NCBI RefSeq assembly: GCF_040907265.1
Contig: NZ_JBFOHP010000002.1
Coordinates: 434,001 to 498,000 of the forward strand
Length of the DNA stretch: 64,000 bases
Direction of reading: 5' to 3'
Origin: Streptomyces sclerotialus
GTDB taxonomy: Bacteria; Actinomycetota; Actinomycetes; Streptomycetales; Streptomycetaceae
The notes under the pieces are model-generated. The model saw only the letters and a program-made list of their open reading frames with translations, made no database searches and was not told the DNA's origin. Position 1 is the stretch's first letter; every line of letters begins with the position of its first letter. Positions 32,582 through 41,667 of this stretch are shown here, in pieces. Made by a program: the position numbers and the translations under genes.

Positions 32582-33652
32582 TCATCCGTACCGGCGTAAC
32601 TCGTGGAAGAAGCCGTCGATGACGTGCAGCTCCCCCGAGCGGACCACTTCGTCGTAGACGTACTTGCCGACCGCCAGGTCCAGGACCCCCAGTCCGAACG
32701 GCGAGAAGACCAGCGGGCGGCCCGCCGGTGGCCGCGCCTTCCCCGTCATCACCTCGGCCAGCGTGCCGTGCAGGAAGTTCCTGTTGCCGGAGAGCTGTTC
32801 GGCCAGGTGCGGTGAGGTGTCGGCCTTCAGGCAGTGTTCGACGTCGTCGACGATGTTGGACGAGGCGAGCACGATCTGCGGCGCGAGGTCGCGCAGCGAG
32901 ACGTGCAGCACCAGTGGATGGTGTGCGAACCACGACACGTCGCTGACGTGCGGCCGGCCGGCGACGGTGGCGAAGATGACCAGGTCGCTCAGGCGGATCA
33001 GCTGCTCGGCGCTGTCGTGGATGGTGATCCGGCCGGTGGTGCCGGACTGTTCCAGATACGTACGGAAGCCCGCCGCGCTGTCGGCGGACACGTCGTGCAC
33101 GCCGATCTCCTCGAACTCCCAGCCGGTGGCGGCCAGGAAGGTGTGGATGTAGCGGGCGATCAGGCCCGTGCCGAAGAACCCGACGCGTACCGGACGCGGC
33201 CGGCCGCGGCTGAGCCAGTCGGCCGCCGACGCCGCCGAGGCGGCCGTCCGGGTGGCGGAGATGATCGAGCTCTCCAGACAGGCGAAGGGATAGCCGGTGT
33301 CGTGGTCGTTGAGGATGAGGACCGCCGAGGCCCGCGGGATGCCGGCCGCCACGTTCTCGGGGAAGCTGGATATCCACTTCAGGCCGTCCACCCGCGCCGG
33401 GCCGCCCACCGAGGCCGGCAGGGCGATGATCCGGGAGGACGGGCGGTCCGGGAACCGCAGGAAGTACGACGGCGGGTTGACCGTTTCGCCGGCGTCGTGC
33501 AGCCGGTAGGTGGCCTCCACCAGGTCGACGATCTGCCGCTCGCGTCCCTGCAGGGCGCGCTGGACCTGGGAACCGGAGATCACCGAGAACGGCGGCACCC
33601 CCGAGGGGCCCTCTCCGGTGGAGCGGGCGGCGGCGGAGTCGGTGGTCGTCAT
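32582..33652 (-). CDS. sbnB: SbnB-type N-[(2S)-2-amino-2-carboxyethyl]-glutamate dehydrogenase
   Basis: A 356-residue member of the ornithine cyclodeaminase/mu-crystallin family. The NAD site VRVGFFGTGLIARYIHTFL and the substrate region NPPSYFLRFPDRPSSRIIALPA, then VDGLKWISSFPENVAAGIPRA, match SbnB, which splits ACEGA oxidatively into L-2,3-diaminopropionate and 2-oxoglutarate. Its ATG overlaps the dioxygenase stop by 4 nt (ATGA) and sbnA follows after 52 nt. Together these provide the monomer for the NRPS upstream. Confidence 0.9.
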   Translation of the reverse strand: MTTTDSAAARSTGEGPSGVPPFSVISGSQVQRALQGRERQIVDLVEATYRLHDAGETVNPPSYFLRFPDRPSSRIIALPASVGGPARVDGLKWISSFPENVAAGIPRASAVLILNDHDTGYPFACLESSIISATRTAASAASAADWLSRGRPRPVRVGFFGTGLIARYIHTFLAATGWEFEEIGVHDVSADSAAGFRTYLEQSGTTGRITIHDSAEQLIRLSDLVIFATVAGRPHVSDVSWFAHHPLVLHVSLRDLAPQIVLASSNIVDDVEHCLKADTSPHLAEQLSGNRNFLHGTLAEVMTGKARPPAGRPLVFSPFGLGVLDLAVGKYVYDEVVRSGELHVIDGFFHELRRYG

Positions 33653-34650
33653 CGAGCCGTCACCTCGACCGTGGGCGAGCAGTCGGCCAGCCGCACACCG
33701 TCGGCCATCGCCACCAGCACCTCACGCGGCCCCTCGAAGGGCTCCCTGCTGTGCGCGGTACGGACGTTGTCCACGAGCAGCAGATCGCCGGCCTGCCACG
33801 GCTCCCGGACGGTGTGCTCCTCGTAGATCGTGGTGAGCAGGTCCACGATGTCCTTCCCGATCGGCTCCCCGTTGCCGAAACGGGTGTTGAACGGCAGCCC
33901 GTCCGCGCCGTACTCGTCCACCATGAATTCGTGCACGTCCGGATCCATCGTCCATTCGTTCAGGAAGGCGATCTGGTTGAACCAGCAGCGCTTGCCGGTG
34001 ACCGGGTGGTGCACCACGGCGCTGCGGCGCTGGCGGGTGCGGAGTCCGCCGTCCTTCTGCCACTCGAAGGCGATCGCGTTGGCCTGGCAGTACTCCTCGA
34101 CCTCCTTGGGGTTCTCGGTACCGAAGGCCTCCGCCCAGGACGCGCCGATGTCCTCGTTGTAACTGCGGGTGAGCAGCCAGCCCTCCTTCTGGAACCGCTT
34201 GACCAGCTTCCGGGGCAGCGCGTCGAGCACGGTGGGCGCGTCGGCCACGGCGGTGGCCCCGCCCTCGGCGGGCGCGGTCAGGCAGGCGAACATCATCAGG
34301 CCAGGGAAGGTGAGGGTGTAACTCAGCTCGTGGTGCATGCACATCTGCTGGTTCGGCGGCCACTTGGTCGAGGAGTACACCCCGTCGGCGTAGGTCCGCC
34401 GCGGCGCGAAGGCCTCCTTCTCGCTCAGCAATTCATCGGCCAGCCGGTGGAAGACGGCTCCGGCCCCTGAGGCGTCCCGTAAGCCCAGGCCGCGGACGAG
34501 CAGCGAGCCGTGTTCGGCAACGGCGGCGCGCAGCGCATCGCGGTGCTCGGCCACCCAGCTCGTCGCGTCACCTGCGGTCTCGGCCCGCAGCATCGGGGGC
34601 CTGCCTGGCTGCCGCTCCACATCGAGCAGGGACGCCGGGAATGACGACAT
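33649..34650 (-). CDS. TauD/SyrP-type Fe(II)/2-oxoglutarate dioxygenase
   Basis: A 333-residue non-haem iron oxygenase. The iron site appears as His-x-Glu within QQMCMHHELSYTLTFPG, with the distal His in LLVDNVRTAHSREPFEGPRE and the 2-oxoglutarate Arg in FEGPREVLVAM. A Glu instead of the usual Asp is also seen in clavaminate synthase and SyrP-like hydroxylases of PCP-bound amino acids. AAAGGAAG precedes ATG 34650. It lies between the NRPS and sbnB with tight spacing, so hydroxylation of Dap, free or PCP-bound, is the simplest inference. Desaturation or halogenation-like chemistry cannot be excluded, although the Glu argues against a halogenase. Confidence 0.85.
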   Translation of the reverse strand: MSSFPASLLDVERQPGRPPMLRAETAGDATSWVAEHRDALRAAVAEHGSLLVRGLGLRDASGAGAVFHRLADELLSEKEAFAPRRTYADGVYSSTKWPPNQQMCMHHELSYTLTFPGLMMFACLTAPAEGGATAVADAPTVLDALPRKLVKRFQKEGWLLTRSYNEDIGASWAEAFGTENPKEVEEYCQANAIAFEWQKDGGLRTRQRRSAVVHHPVTGKRCWFNQIAFLNEWTMDPDVHEFMVDEYGADGLPFNTRFGNGEPIGKDIVDLLTTIYEEHTVREPWQAGDLLLVDNVRTAHSREPFEGPREVLVAMADGVRLADCSPTVEVTAR

Positions 34651-34677
34651 TTCTGATCTTCCTTTCGTTACCGGTTC

Positions 34678-37600
34678 TCAAGAAGAAGCCAGCAGAGCGG
34701 CGGCGGCCTGCACGGCCTCTGCCGCCTGGTCAGGGCGGGTGCGCAGGAAGTAATGACCGCCTTCGGTCAGTTCGTGCAGCTGGACGTCGTCGGCCAGCAG
34801 CTGCCAGTCGCGGTACCGGTCCCCGGCGTCGGCCGTGACCGGGTCGTCGGCGGCCGCGACCACGGTGACCGGGGCGGCCAGCTTCTCCGTGGGCGGCGCC
34901 GCCAGCAGGTCGGCGAAGTACTGATGGGCCGCGAGGCAGTCGTGCCGGTAGGCCGCGCCGACGTGTTCGGCGCGCTGGGCGTCCAGCTCCTCCAGTTCGG
35001 TGTATCCGCCCTCCGCGCCGAGCCGCGCGGCGATCTGTGCGTTGTCGCGCGCGGACAGTTCGGCCATGGCGGCCTGCCGGTCCGCGGCGTCGCCGGGCAG
35101 CTGCGCGGCGAGGAAGAGCCGCTGTACCGTCACTCCGCGCCGCTCCAGCCGCCGGGCCGTCTCGGTGGCGAAGGCGGTGCCCGAGGAGTGGCCCCACAAC
35201 AGGACGTCGTTCAGGCCACGCCGGACGATCTCGGTGACGACCTGCTCGGCCACCTCCGCCAGCGGCGCGAACGGCTCGCTGTGGGCGGTCAGGTCGTGGC
35301 CGGGCAGTTCCACGGCGTACACCGCGCGCCCGCTGCCGCGCAGGGCGCGGGCCAGGGGCTGGAAGTTCACCGCGTTGCCGCCGGCGTACGGGAAGCAGAC
35401 CAGCGCCCCGGTCGTTCCGCCCCCCGGCTCCGCCAGGGCGTGCAGCAGTCCGTCGCGGCGTACGGACCGGCCGTCGACCACGTCGGCCAGGTCGGCCAGG
35501 ACGGGGTGCCGGGTGACGTCCTTCAGGGAGACGGCGCGCTTGAGGGTGACGGCCAGCTTCACCGCCGACAGGCTGGTGCCGCCCCGGTCGAAGAAGTGGT
35601 CCTGGCGGCCGATCCGTTCCTGCGGGATGCCCAGGACGGCCGACCAGGCGGCGGCCAGCCGCCGTTCGGTCGCGGTGCGCGGCGCGTGGTACTCCTCCTC
35701 GGCCTCGCCCAGCCGGCCGGCCAGCGCGGTCAGCGCCTTCCGGTCGATCTTGCTGTTGGCGGTCAGCGGCAGGCTCTCCAGCCAGTGGAAGGCGGCGGGC
35801 ACCATGTAGCCGGGCAGCGACTCCCCCAGCCCCCTGCGCAACGCCGTGACCGGCAGCTCGCGCCCGGCGTAGAACGCCACCAGGTGCTTGCTGCGGTCGG
35901 CGCGCTCGGCGACGACCACGGCACCGTCCCGTACGCCGGCCATCCGCAGCAGCGCATTCTCGATCTCCCCGATCTCGATCCGGAAGCCGCGGATCTTGAC
36001 CTGGGTGTCCCGGCGGCCGAGGAACTCCAGCTTGCCCTCGGCCTGCCACCGGCCCTGGTCACCGCTCCGGTAGAGGCGTTCACCGGCACGGTGCGGGTCG
36101 GGCAGGAACGCCTGCCGGGTCCGCTCCGGGTCGTTGATGTAGCCGCGGCCGACGCAGACGCCGGAGAAGACGATCTCGCCGGGGGCACCGAGCGGCACCG
36201 GCGCGAGGTGTTCGTCGACGACGTACACGCGCACGTTGCGCACGGCCGGGCCGAGCGGCACCCGGTCGCCCTCGGGCGGCCGGACCATCACCTCGTGGTT
36301 GGTGTCGTCCGAGGTCTCGGTGAGACCGTAGGCGTTGACCAGCTTGATCCCGGGCTGGGCCGCGAACCACCGCTGGGCCAGCTCCTTCTTCAGCGCCTCG
36401 CCGGTGACCGACACGCACCGCAGGTCCGGCAGGTCGCGGGGCGCCGCCTCCAGTGCCGACAACACGACTTCGAGGTAGGACGGGACGACCTGGAGCACAC
36501 CCACCCGGCCGTCGACGACGGTGTCGACGAACCGCTGGACGTCCAGCACCGCGTCCTGCCCGATCAGCAGCGTCCGGCCGCCGACCAGCAGCGCGGAGAC
36601 CAGCTGCCACAGCGAGATGTCGAAGCACTGGGGAGCGGTCTGGGCGACCACCTGCCCCTCGCCGACACCCAGGTCCTCGATCTTGGCGTACAGGTGGTTG
36701 AGCATGCCGGCGTGCTCGCACATCGCGCCCTTGGGCTCGCCGGTGGAGCCGGAGGTGAAGTAGATGTACGCGAGCTGGTCCGGCGCGACGGGGATGCCGA
36801 GGTCGTCCTCGGCGTGCCCCTCCTCGTACGCGGCGTCGATGAAGAGCTTGTGGGCGCCGGGCACGGTGGTCAGGGCCTCGTCGAGGGTGCCGGTGCTGCC
36901 GGGCTCGGTCAGTACGAAGGCGCACTCGGCGCGGCTGAGCGTGGTGGCGATGCGGTCGGCCGGGAAGTGCGGCTCGACGGGCAGGTAGACGCCACCGGCC
37001 TTGAAGACGGCCAGGACGGCCGCCATCCAGTCCAGGTTGCGTTCGGTCACCACCGCGACGACGCCTTCTCGGCGCAGCCCGCGGGTCAGCAGGGCGCGCC
37101 CCAGCTGGTTGGCGCGGGCGTTGAGTTCGCGGTACGTCCACTGCCGGGTGCCCTGCACGGCGGCGACGGCGTCCGGGTGGGCGCGTACCCGCTGCTCGAA
37201 CAGTTCGTGGAAGCGGACGTCCGGCAGTGCGCGCCGCGGTCCGGCGAGCCCTTCGAGCTGGAAGCGGAGCTCGTCGGCGGAGAGCAGGCTCTGCCGTGCG
37301 TGCTCGGCGTCGGGTCCCGCGGCCAGCAGTGCGAGCGCGCGGCGGTGGTAGCCGGCGACGCGGGCCGCGCACTCCTCGTCCATCGCCTCGGTGCGGTACC
37401 GCAGCCGCAGTACCAGTTCCTCGTCCCGGGCTTCGATGCCCGCCCACAGCACGGTGTTCCCGGACGGCTCACCGTCGCCGCCGGTCGGGTCCCACACCGT
37501 CTCGTGCTCAGGACCCGCCACGTCCAGTTCCTGCCGCAGTTCCTCGACGGGGAACTCACGGTGCGTCAGGACGGACGCGGCCACGCGGTCGGTCTCCTCG

Positions 37601-37929
37601 ACCACCGCACGCCAGGTGCCGGCGTCGGTCGTCAGCGGGCAGGGCAGCGGCCGGCCGCCCCGGACGGTGACCAGGCCGGTCACCACTTCCCGTTCGCCCG
37701 CCAGGGCCGCGAGGACCTTGGCGTGCGCGGCCAGCAGCAGGGAGTCGAACGGCACCGCCAGCTCCTCCGCCAGCCGGCGCAACGCCGTCACCACCTCGGC
37801 CGGCACGCTCGCCACCTGCTCCGCGACGCCCGGCACCGGCTGCCGGGTCCACCGCGGGAGCGCGGTGACGCCGCCTCCCACGAGCGCCCCCCGCCAGAAG
37901 TCCCGACCGGTCTCGGCTGGCTTTCCCAT
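34678..37929 (-). CDS. Single-module NRPS: partial C lobe - adenylation - PCP - thioesterase
   Basis: A 1083-residue synthetase. Residues ~1-230 resemble only the C-terminal lobe of a condensation domain, with no HHxxxDG motif. The adenylation domain (~245-735) has IYFTSGSTGEPKG, NAYGLTETSDD, YRSGDQGRW and SKIDRKAL. My manual ten-residue specificity code is D-I-W-Q-S-T-A-D-D-K; the two pocket Asp residues would suit a cationic side chain such as Dap. The PCP (~750-820) has its Ser in DRGGTSLSAV. The thioesterase (~840-1080) has GHSSG and resembles type II/GrsT enzymes. ATG 37929 follows GGAGGGGGAAG. Likely role: load Dap and hand it to the membrane polymerase encoded upstream. Handling of the acyl chain by the thioesterase is unclear. 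Confidence 0.9.
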   Translation of the reverse strand: MGKPAETGRDFWRGALVGGGVTALPRWTRQPVPGVAEQVASVPAEVVTALRRLAEELAVPFDSLLLAAHAKVLAALAGEREVVTGLVTVRGGRPLPCPLTTDAGTWRAVVEETDRVAASVLTHREFPVEELRQELDVAGPEHETVWDPTGGDGEPSGNTVLWAGIEARDEELVLRLRYRTEAMDEECAARVAGYHRRALALLAAGPDAEHARQSLLSADELRFQLEGLAGPRRALPDVRFHELFEQRVRAHPDAVAAVQGTRQWTYRELNARANQLGRALLTRGLRREGVVAVVTERNLDWMAAVLAVFKAGGVYLPVEPHFPADRIATTLSRAECAFVLTEPGSTGTLDEALTTVPGAHKLFIDAAYEEGHAEDDLGIPVAPDQLAYIYFTSGSTGEPKGAMCEHAGMLNHLYAKIEDLGVGEGQVVAQTAPQCFDISLWQLVSALLVGGRTLLIGQDAVLDVQRFVDTVVDGRVGVLQVVPSYLEVVLSALEAAPRDLPDLRCVSVTGEALKKELAQRWFAAQPGIKLVNAYGLTETSDDTNHEVMVRPPEGDRVPLGPAVRNVRVYVVDEHLAPVPLGAPGEIVFSGVCVGRGYINDPERTRQAFLPDPHRAGERLYRSGDQGRWQAEGKLEFLGRRDTQVKIRGFRIEIGEIENALLRMAGVRDGAVVVAERADRSKHLVAFYAGRELPVTALRRGLGESLPGYMVPAAFHWLESLPLTANSKIDRKALTALAGRLGEAEEEYHAPRTATERRLAAAWSAVLGIPQERIGRQDHFFDRGGTSLSAVKLAVTLKRAVSLKDVTRHPVLADLADVVDGRSVRRDGLLHALAEPGGGTTGALVCFPYAGGNAVNFQPLARALRGSGRAVYAVELPGHDLTAHSEPFAPLAEVAEQVVTEIVRRGLNDVLLWGHSSGTAFATETARRLERRGVTVQRLFLAAQLPGDAADRQAAMAELSARDNAQIAARLGAEGGYTELEELDAQRAEHVGAAYRHDCLAAHQYFADLLAAPPTEKLAAPVTVVAAADDPVTADAGDRYRDWQLLADDVQLHELTEGGHYFLRTRPDQAAEAVQAAAALLASS

Positions 37930-38167
37930 GGATCTTCCCCCTCCGTTCACCGTTGCCACGGTGCCGCGCGCCGCTGTCCAGCGCGGCGCGGTAGGTGTTC
38001 CTGCTGTTCTGACCGATGTCCTGGCCGGCCTGATGACCGGCCCTGTCGCCGGGTCCTCGGACTCGCCGGCAGCGGCGGCCCCGCCGCCCTCTCCGCGCCA
38101 AGGGGCCGCGTTCCGGTCCCGGTTGCGGTGTGCTGTGCGTCGTCCGGCATGCCGCATGGCTCCTGCG

Positions 38168-40675
38168 TCACGCACTCCCCTGGTGCACGGGGTGCGTCTC
38201 GGTTGCCGGGTTTCCCGCCCATCGGGCCCGCTGCGGGATCTCCTCCCCCTTCATGAGGAAGGAGTCGGCGGCGAGCACCGCGCCGTCACCCATGGTCACG
38301 CCGTAGTGGACCAGGGCTCCGACGCCCAGCGTGCAGCCGTTGCCGATGGTGCTGTGGTCGGATTTGAAGGTGCCGTCCTCCTGCGAGTGGCACTGGATCT
38401 TGCTTCCCATGTTGAGCGTGGCGTCGTCCCCGACGGCCGTGAGCGTCCGCTCGGTGATGTAGCAGCCGTCGTCGAAGACCCGGCGGCCGAGCCGGACGCC
38501 CAGCATCCGCCACAGCAGATTCTTGAACGGGGTGCCGTTGAACGCGTTGAAGTGGGTGTCGGGCACCTTCCACAGGCGCTCGTGCCACCAGAAGTACTGC
38601 TCGTAGATGGAGCACAGCTGCGGCCGCAGCGGGCGGAACCGCAGGATGACCCGCTCCACCATGCTGAAGTAGACGGCGGTGAAGGCGATGCTGAGCGCCA
38701 TGTAGGCCGCGATCAGCAACTGCTCGACCACGCCGTACAGTTCGATGGCCGCGACGGCCAGCACGGTGAGCACGAAGACGTGCACCCACCGCAGGAACAG
38801 GAAGAGGGCCATCGTGACGGTGTTGTGCCGGTTCTTCGCCGCGAGGCGCCGGCGGAACTCGTCGCCCGTGCGGAAGTGGTCGAAGCGGATGTCCCGCTCC
38901 ACGGAGCGGGGGATCTCGAAGCTCGGCGAGCCGAGCAGCCCCACGCCCTCCCGGACCTCGCCGTCCAGCGGCACCATCACCTTCGTCGCGAGCAGGCAGT
39001 TCTCTCCCGTCCTGCCGCCCGCGGGGTAGGCGATGAAGTTGCCGAGGAAGTTGTGCGCGCCGATCGACGCCCGGGACACGCGGAAGGAGCTGCTGGAGAA
39101 GTCCGCGTTGATGATCGACAGTCCGTCGGCGACCATCGTGCCGCTGCCGATGGTGGCGAGGAACGGCGTCTCGTGTGCCACGTCCGTGCCGAAGTTGGAC
39201 CCGGTCTGCTCGATCCGGGACATGTCGTACCCGAGGTAGCGCAGGTAGTGGACGATGTAGGAGCTGTCGCCGAAGAGCCACTTGAAGAACTTGTTGTTGG
39301 TCATCCGTGCGATGGCCCGGTGCACCGAGTAGTGGAAGCCGTACAGCGGATACACCTTGTCCGGCTTGACCAGCAGGTTCAGCAGGCGCGGCACGGTGAA
39401 CAGCCAGACCATGCCCAGCAGGGTGAAGCCGAAGAACACCACCAGGGAGATGACCAGCGCGTCGAGGTAGAGCGCCGCGGAGGTGAGCCCTTCGGTGCCC
39501 GGCCCCAGCCACCTGCCGAGCGCGGGGACCTCCGTCAGCAGGAGGTACATGACACCGACCCCGAGCGGCACGTAGACGACGCACACCTGCACCAGCGTGA
39601 GGAAGCCGTAGCCGAAGCGGCGCAGGGTGCCGCAGCCGGCCGGCGCGACGCGTACGTAGTCCACGTCCGTCCGCTGTGCGGGCGACCCGTGCCAGTGCTG
39701 CCCGGCCGGTACGGCCTCGCCGCTCTGCAGCGCCGAGGCGTGGCCCAGCTGGGCGCCGTCGCCCAGCGACGTCTTGATGTCCAGTACGCTGCGCTCGCCG
39801 ATGTAGACGTCCCGGCCGAGGGTGACGGGGCCGGTCTGGATCCGCCCGGCGTGCGCCCGGTAGCAGAGGAAGTACGCGTCCTTGCGGATCACCGTGCCGG
39901 CGCCGATGGTGAGCAGGTCGGTGCAGACCGGAACGGCGGGCGAGAGGATCGTGACGTTCCTGCCGATGCGCGCACCGAGGGCCCGGAGGTACAGCACGTA
40001 CAGCGGATTGCCGATGAAGAACCGCATCGGGTTCGCGTGGATCAGTACCCGGACGGTCCAGAAACGCAGATAAGCCAGGCTCCACACCGGGAATTCGCAG
40101 GTCTGCCAGCGGCCGACGAGAATCCATTTGGCCGCCACCGGAAAGAGGCACATGCCGAGGAAGCCGGCAGTGCCGAAAAGGGCCGACCGCAGGTAGATGT
40201 CGCCGAGGCCGGAGCCGGCGGAGACCCAGGTGAAGCCGCGGACCGTGACCAGTCCGGCGAGATAGGAGTACGCAAGGAAGATCAGCAGTTGCGCGGTTCC
40301 GCAGAGTACGTACCGCCGCGTGCTGCCGGCGGGCGCCGGCTCCTCGGGGACGACCGGTACCGGTACGGCCGGGACGGCCGGCAGGGCCGTGGCCAGGCTG
40401 CGGATGGTCGGGTGCCGGTAGATGTCCTTCATGGAGACCGAGGGCAGGTCGTCATGCTTCCGCACCCGCGCGCAGAACTGGGCCATGAGCAAGGAGTTGG
40501 CGCCGAGGTCATCGAAGAAGTGACTGTCGACCGACACACGTTCGGCCTTGACCACACCGGCCAGCAGCTCGGCGAACTTCCGCTCGGTACGGGTCGATGG
40601 TGCGGTGTCCCCATTGTGAATAGTTGAAGATTCAACCAGATCCGCTGTCGAGAACTCGACAGGTTTTCCCACCAC
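38168..40675 (-). CDS. PCP-fused membrane protein with poly-lysine-synthetase (Pls)-like C-terminal domains
   Basis: An 835-residue protein without an adenylation domain. A carrier domain (~30-110) has Ser61 in DDLGANSLLMAQ. Then several membrane helices (VLCGTAQLLIFLAYSYLAG, FLTLVQVCVVYVPLGVGVMYLL, LVISLVVFFGFTLLGMVW, LFLFLRWVHVFVLTVLAVAA) surround three soluble segments with hexapeptide beta-helix repeats (IGAGTVIRKDAYF, IGERSVLDIKTSLGDGAQLG, IGNGCTLGVGALVHYGVTMG). This is the tail architecture of epsilon-poly-L-lysine and poly-Dap synthetases, where tandem domains join the amino acids. Start GTG 40675 has AAGGAG 5 nt upstream; the frame stays open further 5' without a site. It is the first gene of the operon, 238 nt before the NRPS. 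Polymerisation at the membrane is inferred. Confidence 0.85.
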   Translation of the reverse strand: MVGKPVEFSTADLVESSTIHNGDTAPSTRTERKFAELLAGVVKAERVSVDSHFFDDLGANSLLMAQFCARVRKHDDLPSVSMKDIYRHPTIRSLATALPAVPAVPVPVVPEEPAPAGSTRRYVLCGTAQLLIFLAYSYLAGLVTVRGFTWVSAGSGLGDIYLRSALFGTAGFLGMCLFPVAAKWILVGRWQTCEFPVWSLAYLRFWTVRVLIHANPMRFFIGNPLYVLYLRALGARIGRNVTILSPAVPVCTDLLTIGAGTVIRKDAYFLCYRAHAGRIQTGPVTLGRDVYIGERSVLDIKTSLGDGAQLGHASALQSGEAVPAGQHWHGSPAQRTDVDYVRVAPAGCGTLRRFGYGFLTLVQVCVVYVPLGVGVMYLLLTEVPALGRWLGPGTEGLTSAALYLDALVISLVVFFGFTLLGMVWLFTVPRLLNLLVKPDKVYPLYGFHYSVHRAIARMTNNKFFKWLFGDSSYIVHYLRYLGYDMSRIEQTGSNFGTDVAHETPFLATIGSGTMVADGLSIINADFSSSSFRVSRASIGAHNFLGNFIAYPAGGRTGENCLLATKVMVPLDGEVREGVGLLGSPSFEIPRSVERDIRFDHFRTGDEFRRRLAAKNRHNTVTMALFLFLRWVHVFVLTVLAVAAIELYGVVEQLLIAAYMALSIAFTAVYFSMVERVILRFRPLRPQLCSIYEQYFWWHERLWKVPDTHFNAFNGTPFKNLLWRMLGVRLGRRVFDDGCYITERTLTAVGDDATLNMGSKIQCHSQEDGTFKSDHSTIGNGCTLGVGALVHYGVTMGDGAVLAADSFLMKGEEIPQRARWAGNPATETHPVHQGSA

Positions 40676-41667
40676 GTGAGCTCCTTGTAAGTCAATGTCG
40701 ATGGCCGTGCGCGAATTCAATGCATTCGTTCTGCGTGGTGGGGGGACTGGCGCGACGCCCTCGGCAGCCGCCTCCCGGGGCAGGGCAGGGCGGCGTCCCG
40801 AGGCACGAGAAGAAAGGGCTCACTACAGGCACGCGCAATACGGCCCGCCACGAGGGCAGGCTCGGCCCACGGCCCGGTGTGCTCGCGGTGATCGCTCTCG
40901 CCGTCGTCCTCGGCGTGGCCCGGGTCCTCTGTGGGGTGACCCGGTTCCTCGGTGCGGTGGTTCAGGGCCGGAGCGCTGTCGGGCCCCTGTGGCGCTTCCG
41001 GGTCGGCCGCCCGGCCGGTGAACCCGGCCCTGAGCGCTGCCCGGTCGAGGTATCCGCACGTCCTGAGGGATCTGCTGCGCGCCGGGGCGGGTACGCGGGC
41101 ACACCGGCCCGCCGCGCCCGTACGCCCGGAGAGCACGGAGGTACAGGTCCGTCGGTACTGGACACGGTTCGGCGGCGCGATCACCGTGCACGCCCCCGCG
41201 GCGCGCACGGCCGGGGCCGGCCGTCGTTGCGATGTGCGGTCCAGGAACTCCCCCCGTTCCCTGTGTGCGCCCGGGCCCCCCGACCCTGACGCTTCCCCCC
41301 TACCGACCAGCTTGTCGTAACCCTGCATCGACGTCATGAGCACGGCTCCCCCTCGAGACGCGCATAGGTGGTGACAGCAGGTTAAGCACGCCCCGACCCG
41401 GGAACCATCCGGCGGCCGAACTCGGCGAGAAGCGGTTCACCCACAGGTGTTCGTGCAGGTAGCACGACGGAACAACGGAACCGGGCGGCCTCATGCGCCA
41501 CGGTCAGAAAGGGGCGGGCGCGCGCTCCAGGAGCACGCGCCCGCGTGCGCCGCCCGCTGTCAACCCCGGAGTGCGCCCCACCGCCCACCGCCGGAAGTGC
41601 CGCGAGGGGCGACAGGCGCTCACCGTTGCTGAAGGCCTCTGGCCGGCGCCGTCGGACGGTGTGTGAT
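40676..41667. other. Long intergenic region, no confident gene
   Basis: About 1 kb that should contain the promoter of the Dap/NRPS operon. Two features deserve mention. On the plus strand near 40877-40955 a frame reads VLAVIALAVVLGVARVLCG, a membrane-helix-like stretch without a good start. On the minus strand an ATG at 41337 follows GAGGGGGAG and reads MTSMQGYDKLVG before turning into low-quality sequence. Both could be remnants. I see no MbtH-type gene here. Confidence 0.4.

Noticed and set aside
34753..40627. Frames of more than 1000 codons antisense to the NRPS and the Pls-like gene
   Set aside because: Same explanation: they mirror genes with complete catalytic motifs and have no recognisable domains or ribosome-binding sites.
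40717..41343. A 208-residue protein starting MLMTSMQGYDKLVG
   Set aside because: The start has a plausible ribosome-binding site, but after ~15 residues the sequence is low-complexity and unlike a folded protein. Noted as a possible remnant only.
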